A stretch of 64,000 bases of DNA from NCBI GenBank assembly GCA_034359265.1, contig CP136895.1, positions 41,496,001-41,560,000 of the forward strand, given 5' to 3'. Under the pieces are notes generated by a model. That model was not told where the DNA came from, ran no database searches, and saw nothing but the letters and a program-made list of their open reading frames with translations. The position numbers and the translations under genes were made by a program. Positions 45,160 to 55,473 of the stretch are shown here, in pieces (the first letter of the stretch is position 1; every line of letters begins with the position of its first letter). The DNA comes from Canna indica. Lineage: Eukaryota; Streptophyta; Magnoliopsida; Zingiberales; Cannaceae.

Positions 45160-46950
45160 AATATACAAGACCCTACTGACTGATGAGAAGACAATCTCAA
45201 CTGCTGATAAGACTGTCCAAAACTCTTCCAAAGTCAATGAACAGTTAGTTGAAACTGCTAATTCAACTGACCATGAGACTGATACTGAAGCGGAAGGTAA
45301 AGAAGATAACTCCAAAGCTGAAAAATTGGCAAGATCCCTCAAGAATCATCCTCTACAAAATATAATTGGAGATGTGCATGATGGTGTTAAGACCAGAAAT
45401 CAATCCAAGAAAAATAACCAGGATTTGATAAAGTATTCTTGCTATACTTCAACTGTTGAACCTAGAAATGTCAAGGAAGCCTTAAAGGATGAATTTTGGA
45501 TTTTTGTTATGCAAGAAGAGCTACAACAGTTTGTCCGAAATGATGTATGGGAACTTGTCTCAAGACTTGAAAATATCAATGTTATTGAAACTAAATGGGT
45601 GTTTAAGAACAAGACTGATGAAGCTGGAAACATTGTAAGAAATGAAGCCCGTCTTGTTGCTCAAGGCTACAATCAGATTGAATGTCTGGATTATGATGAA
45701 ACATTTGCACCTATTGCAAGATTGGAATCCATTAAGTTACTTCTAGCCTTATCATGTTGTATGAAGTTCGAACTATTTCAGATGGATGTTAAGACTGTCT
45801 TCCTCAATGGAATTCTCGAAGAAGAAGTCTTTGTTGAACAACCCAAAGGCTTTGAAGACTCTGCTTTTCCAGACCATGTGTGTAAATTGAAGAAAGCTTT
45901 ATATGGTCTTAAATAGGCTCCTAGAGCTTGGTATGAGAGACTCACCTAGTTCCTGCTCATGAAAGGCTACAAAAGAGGAAGAGCATATTAGATCTTGTTC
46001 ATCAAAAGAAAGGGATCGCAACTGGTAATTGTTCAAATTTATGTTGATGATATAGTTTTTGGTTCAACCTCTGAAATTTATGTTAAAGAATTTATGGAAG
46101 ACGCGAAATTTGAATTTGAAATGAGCATGGTAGGATAAATGAGTTATTTTCTCAGTCTTCAGATAAAGCAATCTAAAGGTTGGATATTTATCTCACAAAG
46201 TAAGCATGCAAGAAATCTTATTCACAAGTTTGGTCTAGACAATTCGAAGGCAATTAGAACTCCTATCTCTACTCATGAAAAACTGAGTAAAAATGAAGAA
46301 GGCAAAAAGTGTTGACCCTAGTCTATATAGAAGTATGATTGATAGTGTATTGTATTTGACTACTAGCAGGCCTGACTTGTGTTTCAGTGTTGGATTATGT
46401 GCCAAGTATCAAGCTAATCCAAAAGAGTCTCATTTACATGTAGTTAAATGAATTCTCAAATGTGTTAAAGATACTCTAGATTTTGGCCTTTGGTATTCTA
46501 ATGATTCTAATCCCTATCTAGTAGGATATACTGATGCAGACCAGGCTGGAAATATTGATGACAGAAAAAGTACATCAAGTGGATGCTTCTATGTTGGAAC
46601 AAATTTGTTGGCCTGGTTAAATAAAAAAGCAAAACTCTATCTCTCTTTCTTCAGTAGAAGTAGAATACCTGGCAGCAAGTAGTTGCAACATACAACTTAT
46701 CTGAATGAGAAATATGTTGCTTAATAATGGTTTAAAATAAGAAGAAATGATTTCATACTGTGATAATACCAATGCTATAGATATCTCGAAAAACCCTATT
46801 ATGCATTCTCGCACTAAACACATTGATATTCGTTTTCATTACTTTAGGGAGCTGGTTGAAATAAATGAGTTGCAACTAGAATATATTTCTATAGATAAAT
46901 AGGTTGCAGATATCTTCACAAAGGCATTAAGTGGAGAAAAGTTTGAGTAG
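45160..46950 (+). pseudogene. Element C reverse transcriptase and RNase H
   Basis: 45326-45916 reads NIVRNEARLVAQGYNQIE, FAPIARLESIKLLLAL, FLNGILEEEVFVEQPKGFED and LKKALYGLK, then TAG. The frame then goes on through IYVDDIVFGSTSE (about 46040), where the YVDD motif is intact, and SYFLSLQIKQSKGWIF, with more stops. RNase H remnants (GNIDDRKSTSSGCFYVG, about 46550) end with VADIFTKALSGEKFE. It is more complete than B but full of stops. Confidence 0.82.
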
Positions 46951-46952
46951 TT

Positions 46953-48218
46953 TGTTGGCCTAAGATTTTCTACCTTGATCTTAATCTCAGTTTTGATGAT
47001 AACAAACATGGAACTAATGTATTCATGGAGAATTATTTTCAAGTTCCATATCGGTTAGCGCACGACGTCCACGATCGGAAATATCAAAGAAATTAGAAGA
47101 TCAGAAAGACATTGGTCGACGCGCTCGGATTCGTCGGGAAGATAGAGTCTAGGTTTAGGGTGTCTACATAAATCATAAATCCTCATGAGATGCAAAGAAA
47201 CCCAAGAATCAAACCCGTAATCCAAAACCCGAACCAAAAAAAGAAATTGGCTAAAACTCATTGTAGAGTATAGGTTCAATACGTAGAGCACTGGTACTCT
47301 ACGGCCGATTGATTGACTGGTCGACCAAAATGAGCCCAGAAAGCACAGCGGGCTCTGGTCGTTTGGTCGGTCAACCGATGATCGACCAGACCAGCGTTCA
47401 AATGGCGGAAACTACTATTTTTCTAGCCGTTGAGTTGGCTGTTTGAGGCCAACTCTTCATGGTTATAAATACCAAGCCATGAGAGTCTTTCCTCCATGAT
47501 CTTGACCTTCATTGAGCCATCTTTGATCAATATTAAAGCTTCCATTGAGAGATTCTTCTTAAACACTAGCTTTGATCCTCAACTTCTTGATTGAGCCCTC
47601 AAACTTCATCGATTCATCACCTTGAGGAATCAAGAGGACTAGGGAGTTTCTTTTGGAGCTAAGTATTTGTTGTTTGATTTATTGCTCCATTAGTTGTTGT
47701 ATTTTCGTGTTTATATCATTGTATTTGAACTTGTGTAAACCTAGGTTGCTAGGTTTGATAGATTGGGTGGTAGCCTTTATGGTTGAGACATAAGTCCTCC
47801 GGGTAGATTGATTTACTGGATTAGTGATTGTTGTACCTTAGGGTTTGAGGTAAAAGAGTACTCTCGGTAAGAATGCGAAGACTTCCGGGTATGGAAGTGT
47901 CTTAGGTTGAAAGCAGAGACTCTTTGGTGTAATTTTCTCATTGTAAGGAAACACCCATAATCTAGTAAAGTCAAGTTCAGAAATCCTAAGTGAGGTACTT
48001 AGGTAGTGGAGTAGGCATTGGGGCCGAACCACTATAATTCATTGTGTTAGCATTGCTTTTCTTGCTTGTGTTTAATTGTCGTATTTGTTGCTTCCACTTG
48101 CTATTCGAATTTGTGAATTGCCCAAGTAGTTTAAGAAAAGATTAAAACCTGAATTAGGCAAAAAGATTAGTTAACACACTATTCACCTCCCCCTCTAGTG
48201 TAGGCCATTTCACCAACA
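46953..48218 (+). repeat. 5' LTR of element E
   Basis: TGTTGGCCTAAGATT to ACCAACA, 1266 bp. U3 array is short (about 47300-47395), TATAAATA at 47464-47471, U5 dyad at 48175-48202 with one mismatch. Confidence 0.9.
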
Positions 48219-48220
48219 TT

Positions 48221-48232
48221 TGGTATCAGAGC
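48221..48232 (+). other. Primer-binding site of element E
   Basis: TGGTATCAGAGC two bases from the LTR end. Confidence 0.9.
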
Positions 48233-48285
48233 GGGTCGTGGATTGAGATTTCACCATCTTGTCTACACCTAGCCTCGATCCAAAA

Positions 48286-49702
48286 ATGGCACTAGAGTTG
48301 GTAACATCTATACCTCCTAGGTTCGATGAGTCTAACTTTGGTCTTTGGAAGAGTAGAATGTACACTTTCCTAAAGACTCAAGGTTTAGGTGTGTTTGACA
48401 TGGTAAAGACTAAATATATTGAACCTAAGGAAAACATGAATGCATGGATCCAAGAACAAATAAATATGTTTCAATCAAATGCTAAAGCTATGAATTGCAT
48501 ATTTTGTTCTTTAGAAAATTGTATCTTTGAAAAGGTCATGCATTGTACTTCTGCATTCGATATTTGAGCTTGTTTAAATGTCTTATATGATTATGCTAAA
48601 ATCGAGGAGTTTGCGACATTTATTGAAGGTGGTGATGATAATGGTCATCCCTCCAATACTAACACGGTTTTTGAAGCTTAAAGTGTTTCTAGTCAAAGAA
48701 GCAATAAAAGTTGAAAGAGGAAGGTGATTTGCTATTTATGCAAAGAAAAAGGGCATGTGAAGAAGAATTGCCCAACCATGAAGAACAAGGCATAGAAGAG
48801 GTCGAATGCTTCCACATCCTCATTCCACTCAAGTGAAGCATTCTCTTGCCATGACTATGAAGTCATCTCAAAAGATTGCCTCATGAATGATAACAATGAG
48901 GTACACTCTTCTCCTTCTAGTCATGTTAATGAAAATGATAGCATTAACTCATCTTGCTCTCATGATTTGCTTTATGATGAATTAATGGATGAGTATAAAA
49001 ACATGTATAGCTTGCTTGTTAAAAAGGATAATGAAAATAAGAGATTGGAGAAAGATAATGTAAGACTTAATTCTCATGTGGATGAATTAAAACTAGAAAA
49101 TGAAAAATTGAAATCTAGTTCATTTGATTCTTCCCATGATAGGTTGAAACTTGAGCTTAAGGAATTAAAGCTTGAGAGTGAAAATTTGAAATTTGAGAAT
49201 TCAAAGATCATAAGTGAAAACAACAATTTGAAATCTTAATCTCATGTATTATATCAATCTCTTGATTCTTTGAAAAATGAGATTGTGTTTTTGAACAAAA
49301 AGATGAATGAACTCAAAAAGGTTTCATCTCTTAAGAACAGTAGAATAAAAAATGTCTATGCAAAGAATGCTCATGTTAACTCTCATGATAGACATTTTAC
49401 CTCTAGACCTCATAGGAAGATGAATGGTTCTCTTAAGAATGCTCATGCCCATCTGAGTTCACATGACAAGCATTCTTATGATAAATCTCATGTCCATATG
49501 AATAATGAAAATAAGAAATTCAATGGACATTATTTTTATTGTGATATTTTTGGTCATGTCATACACGATTGCGCATTTAAAAGAGATCAGTGTTGCTAAG
49601 ACACTTTGGATTCCTAGGTCAACTCATCCCCAAGGACCCAAAGTCATTTGGGTACCAAAAATTTCTTGCTCTCTTGTAGGGGGAGCTACCATACAAGGGT
49701 AA
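48286..49702 (+). pseudogene. Gag of element E
   Basis: ATG at 48286; open to 48567 (PPRFDESNFGLWKSRMYTFLK, intact here, unlike element 2 and D). Stops follow, then knuckle one (CYLCKEKGHVKKNC, about 48732), the Ser-rich and coiled-coil segment (48883-49239 open), and the second knuckle, whose first Cys is replaced by Tyr (YFYCDIFGHVIHDC). Ends CSLVGGATIQG and stop, as in element 2. Confidence 0.84.
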
Positions 49703-49929
49703 AGAGAAGTGAAGAGTTGAAGTTGACCATGGACTTTAATGAAGAATCCATCTTTGGTTGCAACTTCAAGCCATCATGATGCCATAGGTATGAAAATTGG
49801 CATTTAGGTATGTTTGGTATCACCTCCTTTACTTTACTTGTCATCTTAAAGTTGGAGTTATGATACTAGTTAAATTTGAGTCGGTTTTGCCCGCTCATAA
49901 TATGACTTGAAAAATGACTTTTGATTTTT

Positions 49930-50048
49930 GATTTCCAATCTCTTCGGAGACTTATATGGCCTATAACGGGCTCATGCGACCTTGCAGTTCTAAATCGTAG
50001 GCTCATTGTGGCCTTTTGGTTTTCAACCAAAAGGAAGGGTTGGAGATC
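49930..50048 (+). other. Conserved internal block of element E
   Basis: Counterpart of 25761-25880. TCTC-TTCG-GAGA at 49939-49950 and a perfect 10-bp stem CCTTTTGGTT/AACCAAAAGG with a TTC loop at 50012-50034. Lies about 230 nt downstream of the gag stop. Confidence 0.6.
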
Positions 50049-51523
50049 ATGTTTTCATTTATATTTCACTTGTGATCTCTTAAAATTCGTTTTGGTATCA
50101 CTTGATTTCATTTAAAATGGATTTCAAACTATCTAGCAAAGATGTATTTTGAAAATGATATTGGAATCCCTCTTTGCTATTTGGTATGGTTAACTTGCTA
50201 GAAGCCTTAATTTCATTATGATACTAATGAAGCTCACTTGCAAGTTGAAACTATGTTTATGGTAGGCTAAAGCTAATAATAATGAAAAAGACAAGTTTGA
50301 CAAAAATTTCATGTATGAGGTATGCTTTTGAATCTCATAAAAATCTTAGCATAATACCTCAATATTCATGCTTTATTGGTGTCTCTATACTCATGATTGA
50401 AATTGGATGTTAAATTCTTGAAATTTCATGAGTAGGAAGAATTTTAGGACTCAGGCAAATTTCATTGAATGAAACTTGTGCTAGGTCAAAACTTGTCATT
50501 AGAGATCTCTTTTCTAAGCCCAAACTCATGAAACATGTTTAGATGTACACATGACATGCTTATAGGTGTTTAAACTTGAAAAATCATGTGTAGATAGACA
50601 AAGTGATAAGTAGATCATATTAGGGGACTCAAACTTGGAAAAGTTTGACTTAAGTCAATAATTTGACTTAGAAATCTCATTTTGAGTCCAAACTTCACAA
50701 AACATGTTTAGATTTACTCATGTTAGGTGTTCCTGTGTAAAAAACTATGACTAAATAACAAAATTGATACTTAGCAATTTCACGATAACTTGCTTATTTT
50801 TTATTGAAATCATGCTAAGTTGAAACCTTAGGTAAATGACATCATTTTCATCTCAAACTTGACATAGATGCTTTAAATGATCATATATTGGTGTCATGAA
50901 AGTTTGAATGAAATCTAGAAATGTTTGGAAAAAATTCTAATTATTTACGAAAATGCCAGTAGAACTTAATAATTTTTAGAAAAATGCGGAAAAATGATTT
51001 TTAGTTGATTCTTGAATCTGCGTCTTCCTTGAAAAATCTAGTTTATGGCATAAAAGTTTCAAAAATCTTGAGTATAAATATGATTTGTTATGGATTCATG
51101 AAATTGAATTTCGAAACTTTAAAGTATTGTTCTTTCCAAGTGCTCATTTTTTTATATGGATTTTTCGTTCAAATTTTCAAATGAGACTTCAAGTATGATA
51201 TCATAATTATATTTTTGGTATCGTTCTCACTATTACTCGAGAAAAATCATTTCTAAAATGATTTTTGATACTTTGACTGACACTTGAAAATATCGATACT
51301 TGAAACTATACATGATTTTCGGATTTGGATTTTAGTTACCATTCCTTGCTATCATGTATAATTTAGTCTCATATTAGATTTGACTTTCATCCTTTTGGTT
51401 GAGATTTTCATGATTCATGAAAAATAGTTTTAAAGTCTCAACATTGACTATAGGTTGACTTTTCTTGCCCTGTTTGAGTGATGTCAAAAGGGGAAGAAAA
51501 ATATAGGTAAAATCATGCATATA

Positions 51524-51612
51524 GATAGGGGGAGTATAATTATTTAGATATGCATGTTGATAGGGGGAGTATAATTATTTAGATATGCATGTTGATAGGG
51601 GGAGAAATCTCA
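51524..51612 (+). repeat. 35-bp tandem repeat with polypurine-like tracts
   Basis: GATAGGGGGAGTATAATTAT begins at 51524 and 51559, and GATAGGGGGAGA at 51594, giving a 35-bp period. Each unit carries a short AGGGGGAG tract; the true polypurine tract follows at 51672-51685. Confidence 0.9.
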
Positions 51613-51671
51613 TGTTTGATATCCTTTGCGCTTTAATTGAATATATTTTCTTAAGGATGTTTGTCATCATC

Positions 51672-51685
51672 AAAAAGGGGGAGAT
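51672..51685 (+). other. Polypurine tract of element E
   Basis: AAAAAGGGGGAGAT immediately upstream of TGTTGG at 51686. Confidence 0.9.
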
Positions 51686-52660
51686 TGTTGGCCTAAGATT
51701 TTCTACCTTGGTCTTAATTTCAGTTTTGATGATAACAAACATGGAACTAATGTATTCATGGAGAATTATTTTTAGGTTTCATATTGGTTAGTTCATGACG
51801 TCCACGATCGGAAATATGGGAGAAATGAGAAAATCGGAAGGACGTTGGTCGACGCGCTCAGATTTGTCGGGAAGATAGAGTCTAGGTTTAGGGTGTCTAG
51901 ATAAATTATAAATCTTCATGATGATGCAAAGAAACCCAAGAATCAAACCCGAACCGAAGAAAGAAACTAGTTGAAACTCATTGTAGAGTACAGGTACAAT
52001 ACATAGTGTACTGATACTCTACGGCCGATCAATTGACCGGTCTACCAAAATGAGCCCAAAAAGCACAGCGGGCTCTAGTCGCTCGATCGGTAGCTTGGAC
52101 GATCGACCGACGATCGATCGAATAAGCGATCAGACGGCGAAAACATCTATTTTTCTAGCCGTTGAGTTGGTTGTTTGAGGCCAACTCTTCATGGCTTATA
52201 AATAACAAGCCATGAGAGTCTTTCCTCCATGATCTTGACCTTCATTGAGCCATCTTTGATCAATCTTAAAGCTTTCATTGAGAGATTCTTCTTAATCCCT
52301 AACTTTCATTCTCAACTTCTTGATTGAGCCCTCAAACTTCATCGATTCATCACCTTGAGGCATCAAAAGGACTAGGGAGTTTCTTTTGGAGCTAAGTATT
52401 TAGTGTTTGGTTTATTGCTCCATTAGTTGTTGTATTTTTGGTGTTTATTTCATTGTATTTGAACTTGAATGAACCTAGGTTGCTAGGTTTGATAGATTGG
52501 GTGGTAGCCTTTGTGGCTGAGGCATAAATCCACCGAGTAGATTGATTTACTAGGATTAGTGATTGTTGTACCTTAGGGTTTGAGGTGGAAGAGTGCTCTC
52601 GGTAAGAAGGCGAAGACTTCCAGGTATGGAAATGCCTTAGGTTGAGAGCGAAGACTCTTT
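51686..52660 (+). repeat. 3' LTR of element E, truncated
   Basis: Matches 46953 onward through U3 (array 52022-52135), TATAAATA (about 52197) and R, then stops at AAGACTCTTTG, where chromovirus sequence begins. U5 is missing. Confidence 0.85.
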
Positions 52661-52929
52661 GCTCTTAACCTATCATGGCATATGAGTTGGTCTTACCTCC
52701 TATCATGGTCAGGATTCATCCCGTGTTTCACTTATCTATGCTGAAGTAGTACGTTAGAGATGATTTCCATGTGCTTGAGCCTACTGTAGTAGAGGTGGAT
52801 GCAGCGATCTCCTATGAGGAGAGACCCGTAGAGATCTTGGACCGGCAAGTTAGAAAGCTGAAGTCTAACGAGGTTCCATTGGTAAAGGTTCGGTGGGAGA
52901 GGCGACCTAGGAGTTGGAGCAGGATATGA
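52661..52929 (+). pseudogene. Chromovirus integrase C-terminus
   Basis: From 52678 the frame reads AYELVLPPIMVRIHPVFHLS, MLK, a TAG, then YVRDDFHVLEP, YEERPVEILDRQVRKL and VPLVKVRWERRPRSWS before TGA at 52927. This is the end of a chromovirus integrase with the RHPVFHxSxL and the basic VKVxW motifs; the chromodomain itself is not evident. Only the last about 85 codons remain. Confidence 0.85.
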
Positions 52930-53017
52930 TAGAAAAAATATAACTACTTACTTGATTGAGATGATAAGCTCTTTTCATTACCCCTAAATTCGAGGATGAA
53001 TTTTTTTAAGGGGGGAG

Positions 53018-53030
53018 GATTGTAATACCC
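53018..53030 (+). other. Chromovirus polypurine tract
   Basis: AAGGGGGGAGGAT precedes TGTAATACCC, the usual chromovirus LTR start. Confidence 0.85.
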
Positions 53031-53774
53031 ACGAAATTTATTAAATTTTGCATATTGGTTTCAGCGGGATGAGCGCTACGCGTAATGGCGAGTGCAGAGT
53101 TGATCACAAATGGATGTGATTTGAGGCAAGACCTTTGCTCAATTTAAATTACCTTAATATAGGGATAATTATTGTGTTAAGTCCGAGTTGGGTTCGAGCC
53201 GAGTCTGAGGGTGCCATCGGAGCCCAAATCGGACTTGTTTTGAGCGAGTTGGGTTGAGTTAAGTGAGAAGGGAAAATTTGGTAATATTGGCAATAAAAAA
53301 ATATAAAGGGAGCCACACGCCAACAAAGGGAGGCGATTCGCGCCTCTTGGGGGGGGGGGATCGACTGGAAGATCGAGGCTTCATTAGATCGGATGCGACG
53401 TAGGGCTAGGTGAGTGGTTCATCTCTAAAATCCCAAGATCTGAGATTAGGGGCAGCCGATCTATGTTGAGAGTTTTGGATATGATTCTGAGTCGTTGCGA
53501 GTAGATTAACCTTCATGCTTGTATGTTACTTCAAGTTGTTTGTAGGGCACCTCTGTGGTTTGGAGGGGGCGGCAGCCCTAGGGTATGCCCCCAAACCGTA
53601 GGGATGGCTGCCCCTAGTGTATGAAACTTGGTATTGATGTTTAGTATTTATTTCTTAATTATTTACTATTTAATTCTGAAAATTCCATGAATTATAGCAT
53701 GCTAGACATTCCATTTTCTTTGTGGCCTAAGGTGACCGAGTAACCCTAAGAGTGTAGGGTATCTTTAAGGGTAA
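53031..53774 (+). repeat. Chromovirus 3' LTR, interrupted by a CACTA element
   Basis: Starts TGTAATACCC. Has a G9-10 run at about 53350 and no gene. The sequence stops at GGGTAA where the CACTA terminus begins. Confidence 0.75.
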
Positions 53775-53799
53775 CACTACTAGAATATACCATATCAGC

Positions 53800-54180
53800 C
53801 ACGGGCATCACCGACGGCCGCCTCAGCCGTCAGAATAATTCACAACTTTTCGACGGCCGTAGCGGCCGTGACTGATGTAACCGAAAAAGCCGCGGCTCGC
53901 ATACAGCCGCTTAGAGCCGTAGCTCATAGTTGATGGTGCGCACGGGTGTGAAATAAAATTAGTCATTAGCCACGGCTTAGCCGGGGCACGAGAGCCGTTG
54001 GTGATATGAATAAGTCATTAGCCACGGCTAGAAGCGGCCGTCGCTTATTAATAATGGCGCGAACGGAACACAAAAACTAAAACACTCTAAATCGACGGCT
54101 TAGAGAGGGTCAGCCGTCGGTGATATTAAAATTATGAATCCAAGGTTTTTCGACGGTTGGAGAGCCGTGGGTGAAAATAC
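53800..54180. repeat. CACTA subterminal repeats
   Basis: Recurring CGACGGCCG, AGCCGTCGGTGATA, AGCCACGGC and their inverted forms (e.g. 53806, 53840, 53970, 54012, 54083, 54149). In En/Spm elements such subterminal repeats bind the element's own TNPA-type protein; that is known of the family, not shown here. Confidence 0.8.
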
Positions 54181-54535
54181 TTTTTATTTGTGTTCGCGCC
54201 CGACCTTTCCTCTTTCCCCCGCTCTCTTCTCTCTCCGCTGTTGCCGACGATTTGTCACCGCCGATTGTCACCGCGCCGCACCCTCGCCGTGCCGCCTGCT
54301 CCCTCGCCCTCATCGCGTCGCCTCCCCAGCCCTCTCCCCCTCTCTCTCGCCCAGACCGCCGCCCCTCTCCCCCTCGATCTCCGTCGCCCACGCGTGCCGC
54401 CGCCGGCTGGTCCCTCGCCCTCATCGCCGATCCCTCTCCCCTCTCCGCCACCACCAAGTGAGTTCATCCCCCTCCCCTCTCCGGTCTGGCGCCGATCAAA
54501 ACCCTAGGGTTTCGGCCGGCGCCGACCAATATTAT
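54181..54535 (+). other. CT/C-rich leader of the CACTA transcription unit
   Basis: GC-rich pyrimidine-biased stretch with open frames on both strands. The overlapping Ala/Pro/Arg-rich frames look like composition effects. AAACCCTAG occurs at 54501. Probably a leader or first exon; no domain seen. Confidence 0.4.
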
Positions 54536-55473
54536 ATATATATATATATAATTAGTATTAATTACTATTATTAGTGATTAATTAGATTTATTTACTGTTA
54601 ATTACTGTTATTAGATATTAATTAGGGTTAATTTTAGATTTAATTAGTAAATTAGTGTTAATTTTTTAAAAATTAGATTAATTAGTTTTCAGTTAGATTT
54701 AATTATTGTTAATTAGTTGTTAATTAGATTTAATTAGGGTAGATAAATGTTAGGATTAATTTTAGTTGGGTGGAATTATAATTATGAAATCATCCACTTT
54801 GGACTCGCGCGCTCTGAAATCGTCCACTTTGGACTCGCGCCGGAATCGTCAATAAAGGATGGACTCGTGCGTGCTGGAATCAAGACGAGTTGATATGTTT
54901 CACATAAGCATCGACGAGTCAAGTTTTAATATTGCAAAATCTTAGATCCGTTCGGGGGGTTGTATGTTTGTATAAGCAAAGTAAATGATCTTTTATACGA
55001 CATACAACCCTTGAATTGTCCCTAATTGGATAATTTGGTAACATAGTTATTTATATTGCACTTAGTTTATTTTTTTTAGTCATTATTCATTTTTAAAGTT
55101 TGGCTTGTATCTCCCTTGTTCTCCGATACGCGCCCAGATGATATGCGTATTCGGAGAACTGTAGGGAGATGCTGTCGAAATTTAGAATGAAGTTAATGAC
55201 TAAAAGAAATATTAAGTGCAATATGAATAACATGAATCCCGAATGGAATAGGACCATCCCACCTAAAGACATTACCTAAAGATATTGCAAACTTTTTGAT
55301 AGAACATGTCGGGCGATCGAAGTTGGATGTACCGACGAATTCATCGTGGAGCTATAATGGACAAATTTTGAGTAGGCGTAACTTACTTCTTAAATTTCGC
55401 CTACTCGAATGAAAAATTCCTTAGTGGTAATAAAATCTGATGTCCGTGCCGAAAATGTTCGAACATAAGATTT
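54536..55473 (+). other. Intron-like AT-rich DNA of the CACTA element
   Basis: TTAATTAG-rich repeats (54550-54780), then mixed sequence without a long frame. Two ACTCGCGC phrases recur at 54807-54855 (GGACTCGCGC). I see no gene, and splice sites are not clear. Confidence 0.45.

Larger units (their letters stand above)
29723..46950 (+). mobile_element. Copia tandem B-C: two internal regions sharing a central LTR
   Basis: LTR1 (29723-30650), internal region B (30653-36676), LTR2 (36677-39294, itself interrupted), then at once a primer-binding site (39297) and internal region C (39368-46950). LTR2 is the 3' LTR of B (polypurine tract before it) and the 5' LTR of C (primer site after it). C's own 3' LTR is not found; element E lies at its end. 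Such multimers come from recombination between LTRs. Confidence 0.8.
49703..51671 (+). mobile_element. Non-coding internal region of element E
   Basis: No gene. Conserved block at 49930-50048, then AT-rich degenerate repeats with AAACTTGACATAGATG-like phrases, and near the end 35-bp tandem repeats carrying purine tracts (51524-51612). Confidence 0.75.
46953..52660 (+). mobile_element. Element E: gag-only LTR retroelement, both LTRs present
   Basis: 5' LTR (46953-48218), primer-binding site (48221), gag (48286-49702), non-coding region (49703-51671), polypurine tract and 3' LTR (51686-52660, truncated at its right end). The internal region is about 3.5 kb with no pol. The two LTRs differ at scattered positions. 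Inserted directly after the pol stop of C. Confidence 0.88.

Noticed and set aside
54110..54574. Several Ala/Pro/Arg-rich frames on both strands
   Set aside because: CT/C-rich leader of the CACTA element; the overlapping frames come from base composition and show no domain.
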